Of a stretch of DNA of 64,000 nt, positions 1-13,700 are shown one piece after another. The notes under the pieces were generated by a model. The model made no database searches. It had not been told where the DNA came from and saw nothing but the letters and a program-made list of their open reading frames with translations. Position 1 is the stretch's first letter. Each line of letters starts with the position of its first letter. The position numbers were made by a program, and so were the translations under genes. The stretch spans positions 17,387,129-17,451,128 of the forward strand of contig JABAKD010000002.1 in assembly GCA_012845835.1 (NCBI GenBank), in the 5' to 3' direction. Origin of the DNA: Undaria pinnatifida. Taxonomy: Eukaryota; Sar; Phaeophyceae; Laminariales; Alariaceae.

Positions 1-3000
1 AAGAACGCCAAAGAGAGTGCCATCAAGAAGGCTTACAGGTGTGTCCGCGTGTCTGAACTCCACAAGCAGAGCTTGTCTCCTGCCGACTTGGTTTTCAGCT
101 GCATAGTCTAAAGTACATCACGTTTTTTTCCGAGAGCACCATTTTTCCGTGCGTCCTCTGTCCGCTCGCGTACGACGAGCTGATGGACGCCCGCGACAGA
201 CAGAAAGGGCGACGAGCTGGTTCTAGTGTCTCTCCAAGAAAAGAAAGTGGTGCTTGGCTTCGAAACTCGGCTTGCCCCTCTCCTGGCTTACTCGGCATGA
301 GGTAGAGGTACCAGCCCCTCTTCTCGTCTCTTGCCTCTCTCATTTTCAACGCCTTTTCGGATGACGTGTGTATCTGTCTCAATCGATCCACATGGAGATC
401 GCTGATTGGTCAACGTGTTTTTTTCACTATAATTCCATCAAAATTCAGAATTGCTTTCAACCAACTTTCCTCACATCCCACAGCCCAGCAAGAGCCCTTA
501 TCACCTTATCTTCCAGCCCTCTACTTGCCTATGCTGGCATGGTGGCTTATGCTGTCGGCTGTAGGGACTGCTCTTATATGGTGATGCTCGGGGCCAACAC
601 GCCAGCCAGCCTGCCAGGCACGTGGTCTCTAGACTTTGCATGATACATACATTGGCCTTCTGCCAGCTTCGGGTATCGGAGCTTTGGTCTCTCGCCTCCA
701 TTTTTCATTTCCTCTCCCCTCTCCACCGCAGTAGTCCCGCGCGCGTTCGAGATGCAAAGAGCGACAGCAGTATCGTACGAAGTGTTCATGCTGTTGAAAT
801 ATTTCGGGTGTGGGACATTTTTGTCAGCTCTTTGCTAATCTTTGCAGGCTTCGTGATCGCGCATACATACGTGCTCGGCGCAGGTCGGGGGGCACGATTT
901 TGGCAACGGCGGTAACGAGTAGTATAGGAGTTGCAGTTTTTGATCAATGCCACTCGCGATGAGCGATGAGTATCGAGCGCTATCATGTGATATATCGCCA
1001 CTGCTACTGCTGCTGTGAATAATAAAGTACGTATCATACAAGTGCGTAAAAAAATACCAACGCTAGCCATTATAGTGGACAAAAAATAGGACCCCTCCCA
1101 ATAAAAAACTCACCCATACTAGTATGTTACAAGTACCAACAACGCAGCTTGCAAAGATGAGTATTGACCCGAGATTCGTCGAACTCACAGCCCTTACAGT
1201 ACCCGTCTGGTATATAATAATAAAATACGTTCAAGTACTTACTGATAGCCAACCCTAACCCTTACCGCCTGCATAGATACGTGTAAGTACTTGCTGATAG
1301 TCAACCCTTACCCGTCCCTTGTGTAGTGGCAATGCTTCGGAACCGCAAAGTTTGATCAACGTCCGTTCCCGCGAGCAAAACACCCACACTCTGCACCTGG
1401 TATACATAGGCGACTGGTTTGATTTGTCCGCATGTACCCACCTAACAGCAAACAACCAGCCGCCTCGCTAACCAGCTGGCTCATTTTATTTTACTTGATA
1501 CCAAGTCTGTTTTTGCAGATGGACAAAGACTGGTACACAAACGAAAGTGTATCGAGCTTGAGCTCTTTTTACCCGGATCTCCAGGAGGATGTAAAAATAT
1601 AAAAATAAAAATAAAAATAAAATAATGATTTTTTTTTTTTTACAAACTCGACACCCGATCCGCTCTTCATCTACGCCTGTCTGCCCGACGCACGCAGGAA
1701 GCTAGCGCTCAAGTACCACCCGGACAAGAACCAGGACAAGGTCGAGTGGGCCTCAAAAAAATTCCAAGACGTCGCCGAAGCTTACGAAGTCCTTTCGGAC
1801 TCGGAAAAACGAAGCATCTACGACCAGTACGGCGAGGAAGGCCTCAAGCAGGGCGCGGGCAACGGCGACGGTGGAGGGTTCCCAGGAGGCGGTTCGCACG
1901 GATTTGGCGGCGGTTTCCCCGGCGGAGGCTTCCGCCACGGGGGGGGCGGAGGTGGGACCAGGTTCCACTTCGAGGCCAGCGATGCTCAGAAGACTTTCGA
2001 GGACTTCTTCGGGAAGGGCACTCCGGGAGGTGCGTTTATCCGGAGCCGACCTATCCAGTGGGTGTATCGGAAGGGGCAGAGTTTGGTTCGACACCCGCGT
2101 TGCGTTCGCCTCGTTCAACGGTTGAAGCAGTTTTTCCGAAACTTCAACGAGATACCCGATTACAAGTCGTACGAAGGGCAGAAGCGCAAGCGGGATGGTA
2201 GGGGACAGGGTCGGGGACAAGGTCGGGCGCGAGGTGCGTCTCGAGCCTTGGTAGAGAGGGAGTCGGAGTTGTTTTCTCTCTGGGATTTTCTGTTATGTCT
2301 CTTAAGATTTTGCTGTACTCGTAGCAGTTGTTAGTTTTTGATGTTTTGTACGGACGTATTAATAGTAGCTCTCCTTTTCCCCATCATTTCTCCCAGGAGT
2401 GTCCGCGCCTGAAACCGATCCTCCGGCCGACCGCGCCGATGCTTTTGCGGGCGACGGTAGAGCGAGTGCCTCCTGTCATGTGAACCGAGGGCAGTACAAC
2501 CGTGCCGTCACCACTGACTTCGCATCATTCGTAGTTGGTTGTTGGGTTTTTTCGCCCGGACCGCCTTCCACCTTTATCTTTCCTCGTAGCAACAAGGACA
2601 AAATGTTGACGCCGCTTTGCTTGCCTCGCCGTCCGTCTGTTTTTGCCTCAGGCGGTGGTGGGGGTGGGAGCATGTTCGATGACTTTTTCGGCGGTGGAGC
2701 AGGCGGTGGTGGGGGGGGTGGCGGGTTCGGAGGCGGTGGCGGCTTCGGGGGCGGTGGCGGCTTCGGGGGCGGTGGTGGCAGGAGAGCGCAGCCGGCGCAG
2801 GATCTTTACCTCAAGGGTTCAAGCGTCAGCAAGTTATCGGAGGCCAAGTTCCCCAAGAAGGGCTCCGCGCACGTTTGGCTGGTAAGTGCTGGTGTAGCTA
2901 TATGCTGATTAGTTTTACGTTTATTCCAGTCTTTCGTATTTGCGCGTTTTTTTTGTGTCCCCTTGTTGGCTACTGCTGTATGCTGGCGCTTTCGGGTTGT

Positions 3001-6000
3001 CGTTGCATTTTTTTCCTGGTTGGACGCTCGGAGCGTACATACCACGCAGCTATGCGCCTTTCTTCGCATGTTGAATATAGCCGCCTCGCCTCGAACTAAA
3101 CCTATCTCTGGCGGTGTAACTGTACCGCGGTACGTAGCGATTGTATACGATTGTGTTGTGGTTTGAAACCCTTTTTAGGGGCTGAGACGTTACCTGAAGC
3201 GTACCTGTCTCGCCTTCCCGTTGTCTTGCCGCGCCGCTTGCTCGCGTGTTTCGGGAATATCGCCGTGCAACGCAACAGGTCCACTTCTATTCCCCACGAA
3301 GCCGCGAGTGCAGCCAGCTGTCGCCAACCATGGAGAAGCTGGCGGATGCGTTGCGCGGCGTCGCCAAGGTATGCTATGTTCGGGAGCTTGGTCTGTCGTA
3401 CGACGAGGACCGAGCGCACGCTACGTAAGGCGGCAGGGTAGTCGTGGAGTGTGCGGTAAATATCCTGCCGTCGTAAAAAAACGCGTGCTGACGGAGCTGC
3501 TGCGAAAAGACAAACGTGACCGGTGGATGTGCGATGATTCGGCGAAGCGTTTTTCACACGTTTGTCCCCACATCCACACCCCGATGGGTTGTGATTTTTT
3601 TGTTTTTGACGTTTGTGCGTCGCCGCGTTTTTTTCTTTTTTTTTCTTGCTCCCGCCGTGCAGGTCGGAGCCGTGGATTGCTCTGGTAGCACAGAAAAGTT
3701 TTGCGTCAGCCAAGGAGTGCGAGAGTTCCCCGGGGTGGCGCTCGTGATTGACGGGAAGGCGACCTCCTTCGACGGCAACACCGGTGGGTTTATTTTCCGT
3801 TTTTTTGTCTCGTTTTATCGTTTTACCCTATTTTCTGTACCCGTTTATCTGCAAAGCGCCTGTTGTCATGCGTGCTGCGCGCTTGCGGTGTTTGCGGTGT
3901 GGTCTGCCTTGAGGTTTTTCTCCGCACGTCCGGTGGCGTTTGTGGCTTTGTGTGGCACCCATCTCGGTTCACCAGTTACTTAGCAAAAAGTCGGGTTCCG
4001 TTGACGGGCAAGATTCTTGCTGTTTTGGCGTGTGTGTACTTGTTTTTCGTCAGATGGCCTAGCGACGTTGATGTGTTAGACGGGGCGTTTTGTCATGCCC
4101 CCCGCCATAGTCACCGCACAACCCACTGCTTTCGGTTTTCCAATACTGTCATAATGTGCGTGGCCGGCGTTATGAACTTTAGTGCTTTGAACGCAGCTTC
4201 GCTATATTTTCGACTTGAAAGAAAGGCCGAGGCGCACACATGCACCTCCCACCGACGCCTCTCCGCCCACATTATTTCCTCCATATACTGTTTCTTACGT
4301 TTTTTGCTTGTAATGTTTGCCTCCTGCCCACGCCTCTCGGCTCACATTACCTCCGCCACACCCTTTTTTTGTTGCACATATTTATATATGTACTTTGTGG
4401 TTGACGCAGACGCCAAGTCTTTGCACGAGTTTGTTCTGGAGAACTTGCCGACTGAGCACGTGGCCAACCTGCGACGGAGAGATCAAGCCGATGCGTTTTT
4501 GGCGAACGAGTGCAAGAACAATTCGGGGTGGGGCGCTTGCGGCGTCTTGTTCACGGACAAGTACGACACGTCGGCGGCGCTTAAAGCCCTCTCCTTCCGA
4601 TACCGTGACAGGGTGAGACGCGCGTACGGTGGGCGTTGCCGGGAGTTGGGGGTGGGAGGTGGGGGTTGGGGGCGGGGGGCGGTGGCAAGGGTGGTGTGAT
4701 TTGTGCGCGCTTCCGTCTTGTGTTGAGCAACAGCGGATGAGAGTCGATGTTGCTATCGCTTGCTGTTCGATGCCGTGTACGGTGCCCTGCGGTTGGTTGT
4801 GTCAACGCTATCTCTTTCATGAGCCCAACTTGGCCATGCTCACCCAGCTGCGTTTTATGAAAGCGCGTTGCATAGCGATGGTGAGGTCGTATGTCTGACG
4901 ACCCTGCGCGTTGCGTTTCTGTTGTGGCCAGGTTGCGTTTGGCGAAGTGCGCGGAAAAAACGACGCTTTGGCGAACAGCTTCCTCATCTCGTCGTACCCC
5001 AGTCTCGTATTTTTCTGCGGCGGAGACGCGAGCGTTTCGTTCCCCTACGAGGTGAGACCATTTGGCGCACCTGTAATTTGGCAGTCGGCATTGGATTGGG
5101 TACTGTGCCGGTGACGTTTGTGAGTATACGTGTTACGTGTCGCCTTGGGGCTTTGCCGCTGACCATGAGCGAAGCGCTTATTCTTATGTTTTTGTTTCTT
5201 GATCACCTTGTGATTTGTCATGCAGCCGAACCGTAGTATGAGCAGGCGGATGCCAGCGACTGACCACACAGGAGGCCTGGAACTCCACGAGCAGGGGCCT
5301 CCGCCGATATTCGTTTTATCTCGGAGTCCCTCAGAATCGTCACCTGTTCGTAGTCCTCTTACGGTGGTTGAGCGCTGCGCACCCTAGATTGCGGCTATTA
5401 AGTACACCTACGGTAGCCGTCGTAAGGTTTTGCCCTTTTCTTGACGGAGATATCGTTTTCGCGCCTATTACTAACATCTTGAGTCGTGGCCCTGTTGTTT
5501 TTCTAACGGAGATCTCGTTTGCCGTGTGCGCCTGGCACGATGATGTGGCTACTGTCGTTCATGGCAGGGAGAGCTGAAAGCTGAGCCCCTGGACGCGTTC
5601 GTGAAAGGTCTGAGAGATGGCTCCAAGTGCAAGACAGCTGCCACCAAAAACACGGAAATGCGCGATCTAGGTGAGAGGAAGCACCCCCCACTCCCCCGCA
5701 TCCGCTGGTGGTGATGAGGCGTCGTAGGCGTCCGCAACGTGTCGTAGGCGTCTGCAGCGCGTCGTGGGTGGCTTGCTCGTCGTAATGGTTTTGAAATTCA
5801 CGCCTTCGAAGGACAGCAAACCCTAAAGATTTTCGCCACCCTACTGCTTCCCGTGACCGGCTCACTGTAACGCCTGCGCTACGTAGTTTACTGGTAGCCA
5901 GTGGGAGGTACGCGTGGTCTCCAGCCCAAAGTGTGGACCCGTGATCCGGGGGGGTATGTATGCAACGGGCAATCTGTGTGTGATGTGCGTGACGGGACTA

Positions 6001-6360
6001 AGTGTTTCCTCAACCACTGTTTTATCGGCACTTTCTTGTTGTCCCGTTTTAAACACCCCGCTACTCGTCGTGCTGTAGCCCACTTATGCACCATTATTTC
6101 TAACGGTTCCCTGTTGTTCCGTCTCCTTGCCCCCTCCCCCCCACTCATATCGTCGGTCGCGACCTGCCCCCGACGGCGTTCCAAACTACTGTTTGGCAGC
6201 CTCGAGATTGCGACCGGACGAAGATTTCTCGAAGACTCGCGTGAAGGCGCTCCGGGAGCTGCTGCTGGCGTTCGGCGACGCCTGCGAAGGCTGCGTTGAG
6301 AAGATCGACTTCGAGCGGGCACTGCGGGAACACGTGATTGCCGCGCAGTCCGCTCGATAA
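1..6360 (+). CDS. ER-type DnaJ / thioredoxin-like protein with C-terminal CxGC domain (5'-partial, 9 exons)
   Basis: Exons read at 1-38, 1698-2029, 2652-2881, 3279-3368, 3663-3783, 4410-4612, 4932-5051, 5568-5670 and 6200-6360. Introns are GT-AG and the joined frame of 1398 nt stays open to TAA at 6358-6360. The window begins inside J-domain helix II (IKKAYR); exon 2 continues directly with [11 protein letters not shown], which carries the HPD motif needed to stimulate Hsp70. A Gly/Phe-rich linker follows (about residues 60-165). A thioredoxin-like domain (about 190-260) has [10 protein letters not shown] where the active site is normally WCxxC, and the usual cis-proline in REFPGV. The last exon contains [14 protein letters not shown], which resembles the CxGC segment at the end of MANF/ARMET proteins. 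By family knowledge such J/Trx proteins act with BiP in the ER lumen. The signal peptide would be upstream of the window, and no KDEL-type tail is present. The family call is confident; orthology to a named DNAJC member is not. Confidence 0.88.
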
Positions 6361-9300
6361 CGCATATGACGCGCTCCGTCGATTTTATCCAAAGACTGAA
6401 CATATTCTGGGTGCTGATTTTGTACTACTATTCATTTATTACCAGTAGCCTATACGGGCGGGGTGCTTTACGCTGGAGCATAGCTGCCATCCCGCTGAAA
6501 TTGTATGTGTTTTTAGTGGTCTCAGTTCTCGTCAGAGCAGGGTTTGTTGGAGCAAATCATGGAGGGGGGGGGGTTGTGTGCCGTAGTGTCTGGCTTGTGC
6601 ACTTTTGCTTAGGCAAAAAAGAAGGAAACCACCGAATTGGTTCGAAGGTCTAGAAAACCACGGTGCTTTCACGCTGGCTTGTAGCGTGAGGGCTACTAGC
6701 CGCGTATTGCTGTAGGATAGAAGGTCTAGAAAAATCTGGGCTGGTTCTGGCTTGAACCGGGCATGCAACTCTTACCTCGCGGATTATCTGCTGTCGAATG
6801 CCCAGAAGTTTTTCGTGCTGTTGGTAGTGTGAACCAAATATGAAATATGTCTCCTTTTATAAGCTCAGGGGTTCTCTGGAGCACTTTTGTTTTTGCTCGG
6901 CCGGCCCCGCACGTTTGGAGGATACTGCGGGGACCATCAAGCACCTGGTGGGACAACTGTTTTGTACAGCCGAATTAGGGTACGGTAGAAGTTTGTATGT
7001 GTTAGTTGTGGTGGCGAGGGCGCGTGTGGGTGCGTGGTTGAGTGGGTGAGGTGTTCAGGGTGCAGCGTTGATCGCGAAACCAGCGAATGCACAAGCTTAA
7101 TTTTGTTGTGATGGGGAAATGTGTCTGTGTCGTGGGGGTATTTAACCGTTTTGGAACCCATGTATAGCGACCAAAAAAACTACGAGTGCAATCTTGTCAA
7201 GGGACTAGGTACAGCGTAGAGCTTGACGTAGCACTACCGTGCTGCGCGCGTGGAGTAAAGCTCCTTACGTTCAAGCTTGGGTGCACACCCCACGCCCGAC
7301 AGCTTAAGCTGCTTGTGTGGCCGATGCTGTAATCTTTTGATTTTGACAATTTTTCTCCCGAAAAGGGCTAAAGGTGCATGCGCACATTAGACGTCATGCG
7401 AAGGGCTATCGGTTCCCCCCGTTGGTCAATTCGTCTGCCATTGCCATCGACGTTTTGCCATGGCGGTAAGTAACAAAGTATAGGGTATTTCCCTTCCAAG
7501 CTGGCTAGGGTTTGGGGGGTTTTGATTGTTTAGCGCCTTCCGAAACAAACGCGAGTACCCGGACTCGATCGATTAGTTGTCCTGCGTTGCTGCACAGTAT
7601 TAGTTGTAGTTCCAGAACTCATCCTGTCTGGAATCCTGAACCAGCTGACATTTTCCAATGTACATGAAAACACACGAGCGTCGCTGAAACACACGACTCA
7701 CTGTTGAGTACTCCTACGGTGTGTGGGGACGCGCGGGCGGAACGAAGCAGCAGCAGATAGATGTTTATAATTATTCTATTGTGGTGTTTATTCGAGGTGA
7801 ACAAGGGGAGTGCACCCGCAACTGGCGCCGAAGCTAACTGGTTCCTTAGCGAGGGCATGACCCAGAAAATATGTCATCTGGGCCAATGTTTCCAAAAGTG
7901 TTGGTTTGTGCGTTCGCTCGTTCATGTCCGCTTGGTTCACTTGTGGACGGGCCCTGATGAGTTTTCGGTTCTCGGGTGTCGATTCTTGGTGCTGGCCATC
8001 GTGCGACGCAAACATCTATTCCATTGGCCATAGTCCATCACCTTTCTGACCCGCACGAAGTTTCAGCTGCTTTTGTGCCGCCTGTCTCTGATTCTGATTG
8101 AGTTGCCGGCGCGTAAACCATTTTGGGTGTTTGAGTGCTGCGAACTAAAAACGAACAGGAAGGCGAGCTACGCGAGAGTGCCTCGCTCATTTTCGAGTCT
8201 GTCTGTGATCGCTAACACGGTGTAGTAAGCAGCTTGCAAAGACGAGTGTCGATCCGTATATTCATGGAACTCACATCTGACGTATTTGAAATAGTTTTAT
8301 AAAACACTGTATGTAGCACAACGGCCAAATAAATGCTGGCCACTCGCTCGCGCCTTCTCGTTGCGTGCCCGCCCCTCTTCGTTCCTCGGCACCGCTTGAA
8401 CCGCTCACGCCTTCGCCGCTGTGAGCAAGCAGCCTGTGTTTGTTTGTGGTTTCATGCAAACTGCTACTGCGAGTGTCGCTTGGTGATCCTCGTCCTTGCG
8501 ATATGATTCGACTTCGTCTTCGTCCCTGCATTATAGTCCCCGTCCCTCTGGCAACCGAAAGGCTGGAGAAGTTTCTGCAAGGAGGGTGGTATGGTGTGTG
8601 TTGTTCCCATTGACTGAACTGATCTTTCCACCCACCTAAATCCAGCACAACAGTGTCCGTGCCGATTCCTCCCAGAGGGACAAGCTCTGCCATGCTGTGG
8701 TCACAAAGTACGAGGCAGAGACACACATTGAAAATACAACAGAGGTCCTTTGGTCATGCAATGCCAACCGCAATGAACTCGCGGGCAAAGCATGAAAGCC
8801 AGCACACCAGATTATTTGCAACATAGAGGGATAAGATAACTGAAAACTTTTTCAAAGAAAAAAAACAAGTTGAAACAAAGAGGGAATCTAGTTGTTTCGG
8901 AGTCGTCGACGCGCGACCCGTACCTCCCTGTGGTTTTAGCTTTGCAACACGGGGAGCAAAATCACACCCGGGCCCAACGTTTAGATTTCTCCTTGCTGTC
9001 CTGCTTGTTGCAATACATACGCTACCTCCACTTCGTTCGTCGATCGCCACAACGAAAACCAGCTCTAGAAAAGAAAAAAAACGCACTCTGCAATTACTAA
9101 AAGAAAATAGTGGAAGGAAGGGAAGGACTCAGCAATCGTCCAGGGATCGTGCTTCAGATTTCAATATACGATTTTTTATACCCGACACGGATCACCAAAG
9201 AGCTCACTCTTAGGAATTGTTCTGGCCTAAATCGACCTCGTCGCTCTTGTTTTCATCCTTAACGAAAACTGGTCATCCCGCTTTGCACATGGCTTTTCAA

Positions 9301-10788
9301 AGGAAATGAGCCAACGCTCTGGGTAACAGGACACGAACGCATTTAATTCGGTGGAAACAACGTACTACGGAATAATGCGCGCTATTCTGCTGCGATGTGA
9401 GCTGGCTTTCGAGATTTTCGCAGGAAAGAATCTCGCGGTGCAATGATTTATCAGTTGTCCTTTTGGTCACTTATTGTCCACTCATCAATCATTTTGACAT
9501 TTGATTTGACAGCTTTCGCCTTGTATCCATTTACCGCAGCATCTCTCGATTTTGCTGCTCTATCTTACCGCGATGCGATTTCCGATGCCTCCAAACGGCT
9601 TCTGACATCTGGGAAACGTCAGAGCGTCTTAAGATCTAAGTGACAACCGCCCAGCGTATAGTACAAATGGTAAATGTCTAAAATGCTTTGTCCGCCCTCA
9701 CCCCGCGTTGGCGCATAGATACGTCACTGCAAAGTATTAGCTACATGAACGGCCAACCTTGTCCTTACGTGATCTACCGGCTGTAGCTCATGTAGCTCTC
9801 TCATCGTCACAAATCATGGGGCTAACGACGCCATAGGTTGTGACTCCACTCCGTTTCACTCCTTCTACCAGGTACCAGGTGGAACGTGTTTCCCCTCAAA
9901 CGTTTTATTTTGACCAACACAGCCAATCGAAATTTCCGCTTCAAACATGCAAGAACATTAAAACAGCACCACTAGCGCACACACGCACGGCACATACTAG
10001 TCTACGTCGTCTATTTGAATTCAAATTACTGGTTATTTTACGTGTTATAGCGACCATGGTGCCGTATTTATTGGAGACAATCTACACGCCAATGCTGCTG
10101 TGCTTGTGTACGCAACGCACATTGTTTCGTCGGAGACATGGGCACTAGGGCAAACGGCACGCACATTTCCCTTGCACGCAGCGGGCCTACAGGATGCTTT
10201 CTTCGGCACTACAAGTAATCATAACGTGGTAGTCGACACTCGGGTTTGAGCGTGCGTAGCAACTCACAGAACCGACAAAACCAAAAAAAGTGTTCCCACG
10301 GAGACATACACACGCGCAACAGCGACTTACAAACATGTTTGTTTATACTACAGCAGCAGCAGTAGCACACACGAGAAACAAGACTTTGTTACACTAAGGT
10401 GAAAATACCACAGGGCAGTGGGGGGATGATAGCGGAGACGATGCTACGAGTACAAGCCTTCACCGCGGATCACCCTCGTAGGCCAACGAAGCGTGCGACA
10501 GCGGCGACGGGGTCGGATTCTGTCTATGCAGCCACTTCTTCCTCAGTAGACCAGTCTGATCGAATACGTATGGAATAATGCGACCTTTTGCGTCATATCA
10601 AAAGGTCCCTTGTGTGTACGATGAGACTGGTAGGTACCCATGGCGGGATCATTCCGGCATCTTCACCTACGCCCCGCCCGAAAAAGGGCAGCGCGTTAAC
10701 AAGCAAACGCACTCAGACGGATAACCCGAAATTTTCGTCTGCTTTGGTACCATTTTTTTTAGTGCTATATATTGGTAGAGTGGAAGCG
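6361..10788. other. Intergenic region between the DnaJ gene and gene A (convergent)
   Basis: No exon-like conserved segment was found here. The DnaJ gene ends at 6360 and gene A's stop codon is at 10789 on the other strand, so this is shared 3' flank. It contains one copy of the 'atccagcac' dispersed repeat near 8610-8825 and one TACCAGGTA motif at 9866-9874. Open frames here are short, lack family motifs and have no partners elsewhere in the window. Confidence 0.6.
8610..8825 (+). repeat. Dispersed repeat family 1, copy 1
   Basis: It shares 'atccagcac', 'gtgtccgtgccgat', 'gagctctg...cacaaa', 'caatgcc' and 'gcaagcca' phrases in the same order with segments at about 26500-26760, 43760-43965 and, inverted, 61790-61930. 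Some copies end near an A-rich stretch. It has no coding capacity and is probably a non-autonomous element. Confidence 0.55.
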
Positions 10789-13700
10789 CTACACCGTGTC
10801 TTCGACGCAGACGTCGTCGAAGTCCAGACCAATGAGAGTGGCATCGTCATCGACATAACCCAGGGTGCATCCAGTCACCGGCTGCGCGCAAGAGCGAGTG
10901 GGGGGGGGGGCACATCGACGGGCACGATGCAGAGACCGGTCAGCGTAATGGCAAGATCAAGATGCATACACACACGTGTGCGACGATGGAGGTAGCACCT
11001 TATGGCAAAGTATTATCTGAAGGACGAGGCTCCTTCACGCCTTTTTAAAACTGGAAACCCTTTTTTTTTGGGACAAATTTACTTGCAGCTAGTATAGAAA
11101 GGGATTCGGGGCTCCAAAAGGGGTTATCCCACAATCCTCGCGGAACAAACCTAGGCCACGGGTTTAGTCGTCGGGCTACACTTTCAGTGTGCTCAAAGCA
11201 AGTTTTTGGGTGAGGTGTGTGCATCAGGTATGGAGCTCCTTAAGAGGTTAGGAGCCTCGGAATACACACACGGTGCACCGTTACCGAAGCAGGTGTCCAG
11301 CACAGCGGCCAGGTCACCGGATGGACCAAGCGGAGTTGTACGCCCCAAAAGTGAGCACCCACGTGCGAAGAGCGCGCTCGGACGACACTTGCGGACAGCT
11401 CCATGATGGTGCAGAATAGAACGTCATGTGCATCGTTTGCCGTTTCTATGGCAGGCTTTAGGGGCATAACTTCCATGGGAGACCCAATGAAATCCATGAG
11501 TCACACATGGAAGACCCATGGAAATCCATGGGTTTCCCATGGAAAACCCATGGGTGACTCACGCCGGCAGAATAACCCATTGGCAACCCACATGCAACCC
11601 ATGGGCTACCACCACTAAGCCATGGACAACCCGTGGGTCACCTATGGCTATCACTACTAAATCGTGGGCAGCCCTTGGGTGACCCACGGACTACCATCTC
11701 TGTGAGTCATGGGTCAGCCCGTGGGTTGCACGTGGGTTGCCCATGTTTTGCCCATGGGTCGCCCATGCGTTGCCCGTGGAGAAATCCCGTGGGTTGCTCA
11801 CGGAAGACGCTAAAGCATGCTACCTGGAAGAAATTTTGTCGAATAAGGTTGATGGCGGTTCCGAGGTACCAGGAACATCCGCGTGTCTTGCGTCTCTTTT
11901 GAAATGGCACAACGACCAAATCTACCCGACAGGGGGCCAGACCCGTGAGTGTGACCCATCATGTCTTACATCGTTGTTGTACTGGTTGTCGACGATGTAG
12001 TTGTCCGAGGCCCTGAATACCTCCGGGTTGAACGTCAACGTCCCAGGGCCGATGGTCGGGTTGGGGCTGCGCGAAACAAAGAAACGCCCACGGCAACGAA
12101 AGGAACAACGAAGAGTACGGTTATCGAAAAACGCCGCGCAGACTTGACGCGCTGGGCAGGGGTCGGAAACGTTGTCACGCTTGTAACATCAGAGCCTTTT
12201 AACACGCTTCAAGTACAGCAAGGCACCTCATGATACCGATTTGGGAACGCATGGAAGCCTCAGCGTGAGGGCCTCACCACTACCCCAGCGACAAGAAACA
12301 GCAAAAAAAAAAAATGGTACCCGCTAAGCCATGGAAAACACCGTGTACCGCGTTTCGTGTTCCCATAAAAAAGTGCGGTACTCGAGGTAGCATCTGTCGC
12401 CGCTCGTGGCTCGCACGTTGCACAGCATATCGTAAACTGCTTGCGATCCGAACAACTGAACCTCCCACCTCCCCCCAACGACAAAATAAGGATACCGCGA
12501 AAGGAGGATTGCTGTGAGCGACCACCTAGTTGAAACTCATGCCGCACATAGTCAAATGCCAAGCATAATAATCATACGTGAGATGTCATCCCACGGTACA
12601 GTTGCAACGAAAATTTCTAAGCCTACTCCTAACATGAGAAGCAGTCAATCGCGCAATCCGACCAGCACTCACTTCTATTTATGCGCTAGTCCTAAAACAA
12701 ATACCGGTATATATCCTCGAAAAAGTGTCCGGCTAACCGGTAGTTCCTGACGTTCCTGGACTTGAGCAGCTCAATCGGCCAGAACACACTCTTTTTAACC
12801 CGAAAATTTTACCCCCTACGGTGGGACGACTCGTGACGTACTCAAGGAACCCGTGAGGAAAATCTACCGTCCTCACGTTCCGTACAGACCGCCGTATGTG
12901 ACGGCGAAGGCGCCGCCGCTGTAGTCAGCCCCGTTGGTATCGAACTTGACCGCCTTCTTGAATCTGGTGACAGGTAGGTCCCAAAATTGGGCAGTGCACG
13001 TATTGTGGGGGGAGCTTGAGCGGTCGCACAATGTACCGTAAACAACAAGCAAGAAGCATAAGCGCCGTTCGTTGCCGTGAATCATGAGAACACCAAGGAG
13101 GTGTTTTGACGGCATATGTCCACACGGCGTAGTGGAGACCCCCTGACTTATGATCTTCGGGGGAGGGCAGACTATTCACCTCCGCAGCGGGCTAGGAAGC
13201 ACTCCTTGGTGGGATCAAGGTTCGGACATCCAATCCACCCTAACCCCCGGCCTGAATCCCGAGCCAAAACGGGCCAGAAACGCGGCTGCGCCGCTTTCGT
13301 ATCGAGCGGAAAAAAATACAGAGAATGCTGAATCGCTCGCTGACCACGATTAGAACTGCAGACCCCGCCCACCCAATGACCAAGGAATAACGTCGCTAAA
13401 GATCCGCGGGACCAGATCGCAAGGCTTGCTGGCGTCGTCGTCACCCAAAAATCAACCGCCATGACAACTGTTGTTTCTCGATTTATTTATTTATTATTTT
13501 TTTTCATCCTCCGGCGGAGGGGGAAAAATGAAGCTCAAGCTCACCACACTTCCACGTATTTTCGTATGCGACGTGTGTCGATTCAACTCAGTTGCTTTCG
13601 CAGCCCAACGCTAGCTGGCGCACCCTTCGGATCCCACTGTAGCGATAGCGTGGGCTGTCCCTATCAGTGGTCCTCGTTACAACCCCGGCAGCGCAAGCTG

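Noticed and set aside
1249-1315. Interstitial telomere repeats
   Set aside because: Only two loose 'ccaaccctaaccc' and 'caacccttaccc' phrases occur; there is no tandem telomeric array.
1753-2220. Minus-strand 155-codon frame
   Set aside because: It is antisense to DnaJ exon 2 and has no domain of its own.
3102-3713. Minus-strand 203-codon frame
   Set aside because: It lies opposite DnaJ exons 4 and 5 and introns; the sense exons have clear thioredoxin motifs.
8271-8726. Minus-strand 151-codon frame
   Set aside because: It overlaps a dispersed non-coding repeat and has no family motif.
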